From an uncultured Lachnospiraceae bacterium (GTDB taxonomy: Bacteria; Bacillota; Clostridia; Lachnospirales; Lachnospiraceae): DNA of 59,914 nucleotides. The DNA is taken from NCBI GenBank assembly GCA_910587955.1, contig CAJUNN010000013.1, positions 1-59,914 of the forward strand, given 5' to 3'. The notes below the pieces were generated by a model, which saw only the letters and a program-made list of their open reading frames with translations, did no database searches and was not told the origin of the DNA. Numbering within the stretch: position 1 is the first letter of the stretch; each line of letters starts with the position of its first letter. This document shows positions 52,051-59,598 of this stretch, in pieces. A program made the translations under genes and the position numbers.

Positions 52051-52070
52051 CTTTGATTTTTATATCAAAG
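52051..52070 (-). repeat. Small hairpin before the binding-protein gene
   Basis: CTTTGAT and ATCAAAG form a 7 bp stem with a 6-base loop, directly ahead of the AAGGAG ribosome binding site. It may protect the downstream message for high expression of the binding protein. Confidence 0.5.
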
Positions 52071-52094
52071 CCCTCCCAGGCCTTAATACCAGTT

Positions 52095-53087
52095 TTACTT
52101 TGCTTTCTTCTTGCCGGTACGTGTTACAACATCCAGCATAACGGCTGCAATTACGATGATACCAATGATAATGTTCCGAAGGGCCACCGGCGCTCCTACA
52201 AACTGCAGACCGTTTTGCAGGATTCCCCAGATGCCGGCTCCTGCAATAACGCCGGCCAGGATACCAGTTCCTCCTAAAGTGGAGATACCGCCGATAACAC
52301 AGGCTGCAATGGCATACATCTCATAGGTGGTTCCCGCATCCATAGTCCCCATTCCTGCAGAAGCCAGAAGAATCAGACCGCAGAGGCAGGAACAAAAGGC
52401 GCTGATCAGATACGCCGTCAAGGTAGTACGGAAAGCATTGACACCAGACAGCTTTGCAGCTTCCAGGTTGCTTCCTACCGCATAAATGTGACGTCCGGTG
52501 CGCGTCTTGCTTAACAGGAAATTCAAAACAATCCACAGAAGAATGGCAATCCATACGGTGCTGTAAATGGTAAGGAAATTGTCATAGTATAACAGATCCC
52601 GGAAGCTCTGGGCATCCGTACCGATAAAGTCCGTATTGCGGTTGTTGTTAACCAGCTGCGCAAGGCCGCGGGCCAGGGTCATCGTACCCAGGGTAGCAAT
52701 AAAGGCCGGCAAGTTAATCTTTGCAACCAACACGCCGTTTACCACTCCCACTGCAAGGGAAAGAACCAGCGTAACCAAGCACGCAAGCCATGGATTCATG
52801 CCGTGGCTCATCAGCGTACCGGCTGTCATACAGGCCATACCTACCACGGAACCTACCGCCAGGTCGATATTCCCGGTAATCAGGACAAATCCCTGACCGA
52901 TACCGATGATCAGCGTAGGCGCAATCTGGCGGAACAGGTTCTGAATATTGTTGCCGGAGCGGAACTGCGGGCTCAGAACGCTGAAAATGAGAAACAGTGC
53001 AAAGAAACCAATCGCTGCTGTAACCACGGACCGTACTCCGCGCGCCGCCATCTTGCGGCTTAACCAGTTTGAATTATTCTTATTCAT
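52095..53087 (-). CDS. Sugar ABC transporter permease (RbsC type)
   Basis: A 330-residue inner-membrane permease with about ten helices. Family signatures are FLILFSVLSPQFRSGNNIQN-like N-terminus, RQIAPTLIIGIGQGFVLITGNIDLAVGSVVGMACM, LVLSLAVGVVNGVLVAKINLPAFIATLGTMTLARG, GRHIYAVGSNLEAAKLSGVN (coupling helix toward the ATPase) and AACVIGGISTLGGTGILAGVIAGA. It transports the sugar delivered by the adjacent binding protein and sits between the ATPase and binding-protein genes, the usual order ABC. Confidence 0.94.
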   Translation of the reverse strand: MNKNNSNWLSRKMAARGVRSVVTAAIGFFALFLIFSVLSPQFRSGNNIQNLFRQIAPTLIIGIGQGFVLITGNIDLAVGSVVGMACMTAGTLMSHGMNPWLACLVTLVLSLAVGVVNGVLVAKINLPAFIATLGTMTLARGLAQLVNNNRNTDFIGTDAQSFRDLLYYDNFLTIYSTVWIAILLWIVLNFLLSKTRTGRHIYAVGSNLEAAKLSGVNAFRTTLTAYLISAFCSCLCGLILLASAGMGTMDAGTTYEMYAIAACVIGGISTLGGTGILAGVIAGAGIWGILQNGLQFVGAPVALRNIIIGIIVIAAVMLDVVTRTGKKKAK

Positions 53088-53101
53088 AACTCTTCTACTC
53101 C

Positions 53102-54601
53102 TTATATTTTTGCTTCAAATTCAGTCGCATATGCTAAAATTTTATCCTCTGTGGCTTCCTCTGCCAAAATCTCTCCGGTAATACGGCCGTCGCACATAAC
53201 CACAATCCGGTCGCTAATCCCCATTACCTCCGGGAGTTCCGAAGATACAAACAGCACACCTGTACCGTTTTTCTTCAGCTCATTCATCAGGTTATAAATC
53301 TCGACCTTTGCTCCTACGTCTACACCTCTGGTAGGCTCGTCGAAAATAACAACCCTGGAATTTCTTGCCAGCCACTTTCCGATAACCACCTTCTGCTGGT
53401 TTCCTCCAGACAGGCTCTCCGCATTGATCTCCTCCGTAGAAAGCTTGATGCTTAAATCGGAAACTGCCTTGTCTACCAGCTCCTTTTCTTTCTTGGTATC
53501 TACTTTCCCGATAGCGTTGCAGATCCAATCCAGATTGGGGAGCGCCAGGTTGTCCCGGACGCTTAGCTTGGTGCACAGGCCATCCTTCTTTCGATCCTCC
53601 GGCGCAAGCACAATGCCTGCCTTGATGGCATCAATGGGTTTCTTTATAGTTATAGTCTGCCCATCCAATACAATTTCGCCGCCGTCCTTGGGATCGATTC
53701 CGAAGATGGCTCTGGTAGTCTCCGTACGACCGGCCCCCATAAGGCCGGCAATACCTACAATCTCGCCCTCATAAAGCTCCAGGTTTACGTCCCGCACCAT
53801 TCTTCCCGCATTCAGATGACGGACTTCAAAAATTTTCTTTCCCTTCTCACAGGATACCCTGGGGAACTTCTCGGTAATCTCCCGGCCTACCATGAAGGAA
53901 ATCAACTGATCCATGGTATAATCCTGGAATTCACCATTCATAATAAATTCACCGTCACGGAGTACTGTCACCCGGTTGGACACATGGCTAAGCTCCTCCA
54001 GCCGGTGAGATATGTATACGATTCCGCAGCCCTCGCTTCGGAGCTGATCGATAATTCGGAACAGCTCGTCAATCTCCTTGGCCGTCAATGCAGAGGTAGG
54101 CTCATCCATAACCAGAATTTTGGCATGAATGGAAAGGGCTTTCGCAATCTCTACCATCTGCTGCTTGGATACGGAAAGATTTCCTACTATCTCATTGGGA
54201 TCTAAATCAATTTTCAGGGAATCCAATACTTCTTTGGTCTTCTGAGCCATCTCCTTATTGTCCAGCGTAATGCCCTTCTGGGTCTCCCGGCCCAGAAAGA
54301 TATTCTCTGCAACGGTGAGATGGCGGCACATATTCAGTTCCTGATGGATAATAGCGATTCCCAGCTCATGAGCCTTCTTTGTGTCCAAATCGCCGTATTC
54401 TTTTCCGAACACCTTCAGGGTTCCTGAATCACGGGTGTAAACGCCGCTCAAAATTTTCATCAGCGTAGACTTTCCCGCACCGTTCTCTCCCAGCAAGGCC
54501 ATAACCTCACCGGACTTCAGATTAAATTTTACATCTTTCAGAACCTTGACCCCGGCAAAGGACTTATTGATATGCTCCAGCTCAACAATATACTCTTCCA
54601 T
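53102..54601 (-). CDS. Sugar ABC transporter ATP-binding protein (RbsA type, two ATPase domains)
   Basis: A 499-residue double ATPase. The first domain is complete: LLGENGAGKST (37-47), IIHQELNMCRHLTVAENIF, LSVSKQQMVEIAKAL, ILVMDEPTSALT and YISHRLEELSHV. In the second, Walker A is the usual degenerate GLMGAGRTETTRAIFG of RbsA-type proteins, with signature LSGGNQQKVVIGKWLA and Walker B VVIFDEPTRGVDVG intact. It powers the adjacent permease. It makes a useful contrast with the RbsA-like paralogue at 54853-56319, which has lost these motifs in both halves. Confidence 0.95.
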   Translation of the reverse strand: MEEYIVELEHINKSFAGVKVLKDVKFNLKSGEVMALLGENGAGKSTLMKILSGVYTRDSGTLKVFGKEYGDLDTKKAHELGIAIIHQELNMCRHLTVAENIFLGRETQKGITLDNKEMAQKTKEVLDSLKIDLDPNEIVGNLSVSKQQMVEIAKALSIHAKILVMDEPTSALTAKEIDELFRIIDQLRSEGCGIVYISHRLEELSHVSNRVTVLRDGEFIMNGEFQDYTMDQLISFMVGREITEKFPRVSCEKGKKIFEVRHLNAGRMVRDVNLELYEGEIVGIAGLMGAGRTETTRAIFGIDPKDGGEIVLDGQTITIKKPIDAIKAGIVLAPEDRKKDGLCTKLSVRDNLALPNLDWICNAIGKVDTKKEKELVDKAVSDLSIKLSTEEINAESLSGGNQQKVVIGKWLARNSRVVIFDEPTRGVDVGAKVEIYNLMNELKKNGTGVLFVSSELPEVMGISDRIVVMCDGRITGEILAEEATEDKILAYATEFEAKI

Positions 54602-54678
54602 CTTCCATATTCCTTTTCCGAAATTTTAATGTGTTGGCTGTCATTCCAACAGCTTCTCCCTCTTCAGTTACGTTCTTA

Positions 54679-54754
54679 AGTATAGCATTACTGGTTCTTC
54701 ATTTTTAGGTGCATTTATTTTGATCGGTGGGGCATTTCTTTTGAAGTTCTTTTG
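54679..54754 (-). promoter_or_regulatory. Probable activator-dependent promoter and operator of the importer operon
   Basis: TATACT (54679-54684 on the minus strand) is a fair -10, but no good -35 lies 16-18 bases before it, typical of activated promoters. Upstream is an 8-base direct repeat CAAAAGAA (54747-54754 and 54736-54743) with an 11-base period, a candidate site for the YesN-like regulator. The gap 54602-54852 otherwise contains only the terminator. Confidence 0.5.
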
Positions 54755-54806
54755 CACTCTCGTCATTGTGTGCAACTTTTGATCTCCTGATTTGTACAAA
54801 AAGCAC

Positions 54807-54841
54807 AAAAAAATGCAGCCATGATTTTTTCATGACTGCAT
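54807..54841 (-). terminator. Terminator of the signalling operon
   Basis: ATGCAG(T/C)CATGA arms form an 11-of-12 paired stem, followed by TTTTTTT on the minus strand. It separates the regulator-kinase-pseudoATPase operon from the importer operon. Confidence 0.85.
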
Positions 54842-54852
54842 CTGTTCTTTTT

Positions 54853-56319
54853 TTAATCGGGAAATATCTCTTCCTGCTTCATCCTTGCTTCCTCAAAATA
54901 TTTGCGCGTATATTCCGCAGCAACTCTCCCCTGCTCCACCTGTATGAGACGGTCCGCAATATACAGGGTATCGTAAAGCTCCGTATTCAGCACCAGTACC
55001 GCAATCCCGCTGTTGCGGATTTTTACCAGCAGCTCCAGTACAATTTCCCTCAAATGTATGTCCATATCAGACAAGGGCTGCAGACACACCACCAGATCCG
55101 GTTTGGCTATAAGGCAGCGGTAATACACCAGCCTGCAAAGCTCCTGCTTCGGAAGATGATACAAGTCCTCTGCTGACATAGCTTCTCCAATCTCCTCCCG
55201 GTACTCCAGAAACACGCTCCTCTTCAGCTGCTTCTTCTGCCAGAAAAAAGGAACTCTCTCTGCCAGAAGAAGGCAGAGATTGTCCAGAAAGCTCATTTCA
55301 GGAAAAAGCATGGTCTGAATGGCATCCCGCTGAACCAGGGCTATGCGCTTTCCCCGCATACGGACACTTGGTTCCGGATAAATCCGGCCGCTTAAAGGCT
55401 TCTCCTCCGCTCCCAGAATTTCCATCACCTCATCCAGAATGGTATTGTTCTGATCAAACAAAAGCACATTTTCTCCCCTGTGGATGCACAGACTCAGATC
55501 CCGGATATGCTTTCCCGCCACGTGCTCCAATTCCAGCACCGTTTCTCCCGGACTGCTGTTCTGGGTCTCCTGCTCCAGCTGTTTAAGTTTATCATAGGTA
55601 TAATTAGCAAACACCTTCGCAATGTGCTCCCGGATGGTTTCCGGAGATGTAAACACTTTTTGAATGGTCCCCTCTTTAAAAATTGCCAGGCGGCTGCAAA
55701 CCGGCCGGAGTACTTCGTGGTGGCTGTAAATATATAGAAATGAATGTCCCTGACGGGCCAGGCGCTGAATCAGCTGGTGGAAACGGAACAGTTCCTCCAC
55801 ACTGAGAAGGTCGGAAATCTCCCAAAGGACAATGAGATCATCTCCCGCCACAACGGCTTTCAGAAGCTCCGTTACCAGACGGTCAAACGTGCCAAGATTC
55901 TTAATCAGCGTTCTGGGAGAGAGGCAGATCTCCATATCCTGAAGCACCCTCCGGGTCTCCGACTGAATCACCCGCTCCGGCACAATAAATCTCCGGAATC
56001 CTTCCCGCATAACAAAAAGGTTATCCGCCAGGGAAAGCTCGTCAATCAAGCGGCTCTGCCGCCCAATGAGAGTCACACGGTTCCTCCGGCCGCTGCTCTC
56101 TCCCGAACTGTTCACCAGCTCTTCCCTGAAAAACACCTGGCCGTTCTGGATGGGACGATTCCAGCAGACCAGCTCTATCATCTTGTCGATCCCCGGCCGT
56201 TCCAGACAAAGTATGCCGTAGATTTCTCCTTCGAAAATCTGCATACTCAAATAATTTAACTGCCACGCCTCCCCCTCCTGGCAGAGGATATGCTCCATCC
56301 GCAGAATCTCTCTTTTCAT
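54853..56319 (-). CDS. Catalytically dead RbsA-like double ABC protein co-encoded with a two-component system
   Basis: A 488-residue protein with the length and two-domain plan of RbsA but with ATP motifs destroyed. Domain 1: the P-loop position reads CLERPGIDKMI (39-49), keeping only the lysine; the signature is NLGTFDRLVTELL (141-153); Walker B is LIVLWEIS with Trp166 replacing the aspartate; the switch histidine remains in YIYSHHEVL. Domain 2: NVLLFDQNNTILD has no P-loop lysine, signature HLPKQELCRLVY, and Walker B LVVCLQPL with Gln414 for the glutamate. The start overlaps the stop of the YesM-type kinase (ATGA), so it is made with the kinase. It is probably a regulatory subunit that docks on the permease or kinase (inference). 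Confidence 0.85.
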   Translation of the reverse strand: MKREILRMEHILCQEGEAWQLNYLSMQIFEGEIYGILCLERPGIDKMIELVCWNRPIQNGQVFFREELVNSSGESSGRRNRVTLIGRQSRLIDELSLADNLFVMREGFRRFIVPERVIQSETRRVLQDMEICLSPRTLIKNLGTFDRLVTELLKAVVAGDDLIVLWEISDLLSVEELFRFHQLIQRLARQGHSFLYIYSHHEVLRPVCSRLAIFKEGTIQKVFTSPETIREHIAKVFANYTYDKLKQLEQETQNSSPGETVLELEHVAGKHIRDLSLCIHRGENVLLFDQNNTILDEVMEILGAEEKPLSGRIYPEPSVRMRGKRIALVQRDAIQTMLFPEMSFLDNLCLLLAERVPFFWQKKQLKRSVFLEYREEIGEAMSAEDLYHLPKQELCRLVYYRCLIAKPDLVVCLQPLSDMDIHLREIVLELLVKIRNSGIAVLVLNTELYDTLYIADRLIQVEQGRVAAEYTRKYFEEARMKQEEIFPD

Positions 56320-57353
56320 CTCTGCGCCTCCGCCCTTTCCTGGATGATTTTCCGATCCTGCTCGGAAGTGCGGGGCAGCGTAATCTCCACATCCGTCCCC
56401 ACATCCTGGGTAGAAAAAACAGTCACGCCGTAAGCCTCACCGAAGAGCATTTTAATCCGGTTATTCACATTCCCGACAGCAATGCCGCCCCGGCTCTTTC
56501 CCCGTATGCTGCGCTCTGTCATCTGCCCGTTGATCCGGTTCAGCGTTTCCTGGGGCATTCCGATTCCATTATCCGACACCCGGATCAAAAGACGCTTTTC
56601 CGTCATCATCATCGAAATGGTCACGTTGCCCTGGCCGATTTTCTGTTCAATGCCATGGATAATGGCATTTTCCACGATTGGCTGCAAGGTTAATTTGGGA
56701 ATCAGGCATTTTGCCGCATCCTCCCGCTCCTCCTCGGGGCACTGAATCTCCAGCTGAATCCGTTCCCCGAACCGGTACTGCTGGATATAAAAGTATGTCT
56801 GAATGTTGTCTATCTCCTGCTCCACCGTTGCCAGATTTTCAATATTACTAATGGTATAGCGGAAGAAGGAAGCCAGAGATTCACACATATCCGCCACGCT
56901 TTCCAGGCCGGACATCAGGGCCTCACTCCGTATGCTTTCCAGGGTATTGTACAAAAAATGCGGGTTGATCTGGTTCTGAAGGGCCTGATACTGGGCCTGC
57001 CGCTTGCTTATCTCCAGATTGGTAGAGGCTTTCATATATTCCTGGAGCCTTTCCGTTACCAGCTGCATCTGCCTGTTGTAGGGCCACCGGATATGAGGGG
57101 AGGAATCTGCCTGGGTCTGGTTCGTAAGCTGTCCCAGCTTCCTGGTCGTATCCTGATAAGGCTGCCAAATCCAGATATAGCCCATCAGAAACAAGGCAGC
57201 CAAAAGCATTAACAGTACCAGAAGAATGTACACAGGAACATCCGGATCATGCCAGACCATCAGAAAAGCAAGCAGAAACACTGCCGCAAAGACAAGTCCC
57301 AGAGCAGCAGCCAGATATGTCAGGCGGACGGAAAGCAGATCTTTTTTCTCCAT
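56316..57353 (-). CDS. YesM-type sensor histidine kinase without an extracellular domain
   Basis: A 345-residue kinase. Two helices (residues 12-33 and 41-62) are separated by only about eight extracellular residues (WHDPDVPV), instead of the 200-300-residue Cache-type sensor common in this family. A short linker leads to the dimerisation/phospho-acceptor region ALQNQINPHFLYNTLESIRSEA (His132), and the HATPase domain has the N-box IVENAIIHGIEQKI and the G1-box SDNGIGMP. It ends in the ATGA overlap with the dead-ABC gene and follows the response regulator by 11 bases. With no room to bind ligand outside, it must get its signal from the membrane, the cytoplasm or a partner protein. Confidence 0.93.
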   Translation of the reverse strand: MEKKDLLSVRLTYLAAALGLVFAAVFLLAFLMVWHDPDVPVYILLVLLMLLAALFLMGYIWIWQPYQDTTRKLGQLTNQTQADSSPHIRWPYNRQMQLVTERLQEYMKASTNLEISKRQAQYQALQNQINPHFLYNTLESIRSEALMSGLESVADMCESLASFFRYTISNIENLATVEQEIDNIQTYFYIQQYRFGERIQLEIQCPEEEREDAAKCLIPKLTLQPIVENAIIHGIEQKIGQGNVTISMMMTEKRLLIRVSDNGIGMPQETLNRINGQMTERSIRGKSRGGIAVGNVNNRIKMLFGEAYGVTVFSTQDVGTDVEITLPRTSEQDRKIIQERAEAQR

Positions 57354-57364
57354 AGTATCCTTTC

Positions 57365-58981
57365 CTAGGAATACAGATTCCTATACTCTTTGGGACTAAT
57401 GCCCGTAATTTTCTTAAAGGTTTTGGAAAAACGTTTATAGTCGTTCATTCCCACAGCCTTCCCGATCTGTTCAATGGTATCCCCGCTCCTGCGCAGCAGC
57501 CGCTTGGCTTCCTCAATCCGCACATCCGTCAGATATTCCAGGAAATTTTTTCCCGTCTCTTTCCTGAAAAGAGTGCTGAAATAACTGCTGGAAAATCCGG
57601 CCTGGGAACTGACCTCCTCCAGGCTCAAACTTTCTGCATAGTGCTCCTGGATATACTGCTTGGCCTGGTTAATGGGCCGCATTTTCTCAGCCTCATACCA
57701 GCCCACAGTCTCCTCTATATTTTTTCTGCATGTATCCGCCAAATAGGAAAAGAGATTTTCCCTGCTGCTGCACAAAACGGCTTTCCGGTAAAACTGCGCC
57801 TCCATCCCGTCCCGGTCTGCAAAGTGAAATTTCTCCTGAAAAATGCTGGACAGCAAAAACAATCGGTAGGCATCCTGCGCCAGGCGCAGCATTTGGCTTC
57901 CGTTCAGCCCGAGAGAGAGGGCGGAGGCGTGAAGGCCGGAAACAGCCTCTTCCATCTGTTCCGGCTTCTGCAGATCCAGACACTGGCGCGCAATCTTGCT
58001 GAACGTCTGGTAAAGGGAGTCTTCCTCAAATCCGGCATTTTCCGGCACTTCCTCCAGAAACAGATTGTTCCGTATCAGCAAGCGCTGCCCCATGGCAAGC
58101 TTGGCCTCCTCCATACAGCGGGCCAGCTCCGGTACCGCGTGCACAGCATGTCCCACTGACAAGTGAAAGCGCATATGCTCAAACACATGCAGCTCCATAG
58201 AAAGGCTGCTGATCAGCGTCTCCAGCGCATCCCGAAGCTTTCCGCCGTTCTCCTCCCGGTAATTTAAAATGCCCGAAGCTCTGCGGTCTTTATAAAATAT
58301 CTCGCTGTCAATACAAAGAGGACTGATATGCCGCTCAAACAAGCCTTCCAGCTTTCCGCTCAAAACCTCCATGACATTGCTTACATAATCTTCATTCAGA
58401 TGCCGGTTCTCCTTCACATCTGCCTGAATGAGAAAAATCTGAAACAATCCCCCCTCAAAGTGGTAACGGTATTTTTCATTAAATGCCTCCAGGTTCCCGG
58501 GAATCTGCCCGGTCTCCAAATCCTGCCACAAAATTTCCCGAAGCCTGGCCTGAGTGGCTGCTTCTTGTTTCTGCTGTTCCAGATCCTCCTCCGCCTGGGT
58601 CTTATGCTCCAGATACCTTTGACGGACTTTGTGCAGAGTGGCGTTTAAAGTATCTTTGTTCACCGGTTTTAAAATGTAATCGCTCACCCCATAGCGGATG
58701 GCAGTCTGGGCGTATTCAAAATGAGAATATCCGCTGATGATGATAAACTCCATATCCGGATTTATGGTCCTGGCCCTTTTGAGAAGCTCCATCCCGTCAA
58801 ACCCCGGCATCCGTATGTCTGTCAGCACCAGATCCGGCTTCTCTGCCTCAATCATCTGCAGAGCCTCCAGCCCGTTGGACGCCGTGCCCACCAAGCGCAT
58901 TCCCATACCCTCCCAGTCAATCAACTGGCAGATCAGCTGGCACACCTTATATTCATCATCCGCGACGACGACTCGAATCAT
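57365..58981 (-). CDS. YesN-type response regulator with AraC DNA-binding domain
   Basis: A 538-residue transcription factor. The receiver domain (residues 1-125) has VVADDEYKVCQL, the phosphorylation site Asp55 in LVLTDIRMPG, FIIISGYSHFEYAQTAIRYG and YILKPVNKDTL. A long middle region has coiled-coil (LEHKTQAEEDLEQQKQEAA) and no recognised domain. The C-terminal 100 residues are an AraC double helix-turn-helix: LSLEEVSSQAGFSSSYFSTLFRKETGKNFLEYLTDVRIEEAKRLL and IGKAVGMNDYKRFSKTFKKITGISPKEYR. The start at 58981 follows AAGGAGAGAGCGT. It is the first gene of the signalling operon and probably activates the importer operon at the direct repeats near 54740. Confidence 0.93.
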   Translation of the reverse strand: MIRVVVADDEYKVCQLICQLIDWEGMGMRLVGTASNGLEALQMIEAEKPDLVLTDIRMPGFDGMELLKRARTINPDMEFIIISGYSHFEYAQTAIRYGVSDYILKPVNKDTLNATLHKVRQRYLEHKTQAEEDLEQQKQEAATQARLREILWQDLETGQIPGNLEAFNEKYRYHFEGGLFQIFLIQADVKENRHLNEDYVSNVMEVLSGKLEGLFERHISPLCIDSEIFYKDRRASGILNYREENGGKLRDALETLISSLSMELHVFEHMRFHLSVGHAVHAVPELARCMEEAKLAMGQRLLIRNNLFLEEVPENAGFEEDSLYQTFSKIARQCLDLQKPEQMEEAVSGLHASALSLGLNGSQMLRLAQDAYRLFLLSSIFQEKFHFADRDGMEAQFYRKAVLCSSRENLFSYLADTCRKNIEETVGWYEAEKMRPINQAKQYIQEHYAESLSLEEVSSQAGFSSSYFSTLFRKETGKNFLEYLTDVRIEEAKRLLRRSGDTIEQIGKAVGMNDYKRFSKTFKKITGISPKEYRNLYS

Positions 58982-59172
58982 ACGCTCTCTCCTTCCTGAC
59001 AGTACACACTGCAGCTTGCAATTATTATATAGAAAGAAGAGGAAAATAGCAATGTCAAGAGAGGAATTCTTCTCCATTTGTTTCGATTATATACTTATAC
59101 CAGTCAAAACTGTCCTTTTTCCGCAAGTCCGGTCTCATGCCCGCGCTCCCTGCGCAGTAATAGCTGAAGGTC

Positions 59173-59355
59173 TTGTGGGGGCCAGCGGCATTACCTGCCT
59201 CAAAGATGGTTATCACTGCATTCCGGCAGCTTCCGGATTCTCTGGATGTTGTGAAGTCTTTTTCAAAGAAAGGCTATCCGCTTGACAATGCCTGCTGTGA
59301 ATGCGTTTTCAAATATCTGAAGAAAGAAGAAACAGACCGCATATGTAAACCATGA
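59173..59355 (+). pseudogene. IS3-family transposase C-terminal remnant
   Basis: A 60-residue open reading contains DSLDVVKSFSKKGYPLDNAC and CVFKYLKKEETDR, which match the C-terminal catalytic part of IS3-family OrfB transposases (DNA-x-E-S-F-F-x-LKKE in intact copies). The usual glutamate-serine before the phenylalanine pair is now CV, and the rest of the transposase is gone. No terminal inverted repeats are visible. Bases 59051-59172 upstream may hold further debris but I recognise nothing there. Confidence 0.7.
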
Positions 59356-59477
59356 TAAAAATATTATTTATTTGCCACGGCAGTATCTTGAAGAATCCCG
59401 GAAAAGCCAGTAAAATCAACGTTTTCACGAAACAAAAAGGCACTTACTACACCATTTTTGAAAGAGTCCTGATGTGA
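59352..59477 (+). CDS. Small hypothetical protein (41 residues)
   Basis: A 41-codon frame starts MIKILFICHGSILKNP and ends GTYYTIFERVLM. It overlaps the IS3 remnant end by 4 bases. The start resembles that of low-molecular-weight phosphatases (CxGN...), but the catalytic cysteine-arginine loop is incomplete and the rest differs. No ribosome binding site is convincing. It may be a decayed fragment of a mobile-element gene; I do not assign a function. Confidence 0.35.
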   Translation: MIKILFICHGSILKNPGKASKINVFTKQKGTYYTIFERVLM

Positions 59478-59502
59478 CAGAAAATGAAAGCTTAATGACC
59501 CA

Positions 59503-59554
59503 AAACACTCAGAAAATCAATCGTATTTTTTTACGATTGATTTTCTGAGTGTTT
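59503..59554. repeat. Perfect 23 bp palindrome overlapping a promoter
   Basis: AAACACTCAGAAAATCAATC with three further bases is repeated in inverse after a 6-base T loop, giving a perfect 23 bp stem. The right arm contains the -35 of the promoter of the following gene. It is either an operator for a dimeric repressor or a hairpin at the end of the preceding remnant. Confidence 0.85.
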
Positions 59555-59565
59555 CTGGGTATAAT
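59537..59565 (+). promoter_or_regulatory. Promoter of the AlbA_2-domain gene
   Basis: TTGATT (59537-59542), 17 bases, TATAAT (59560-59565). The -35 is inside the right arm of the 23 bp palindrome, so a protein bound to the palindrome would block it. Confidence 0.8.
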
Positions 59566-59598
59566 ATAAGCAGTAAAATTGGAAAGAGAGAGCAGTGT

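Noticed and set aside
59352..59477. Low-molecular-weight phosphatase
   Set aside because: The first residues resemble the family but the catalytic CxGNxxRS loop is not present and the frame is only 41 codons.
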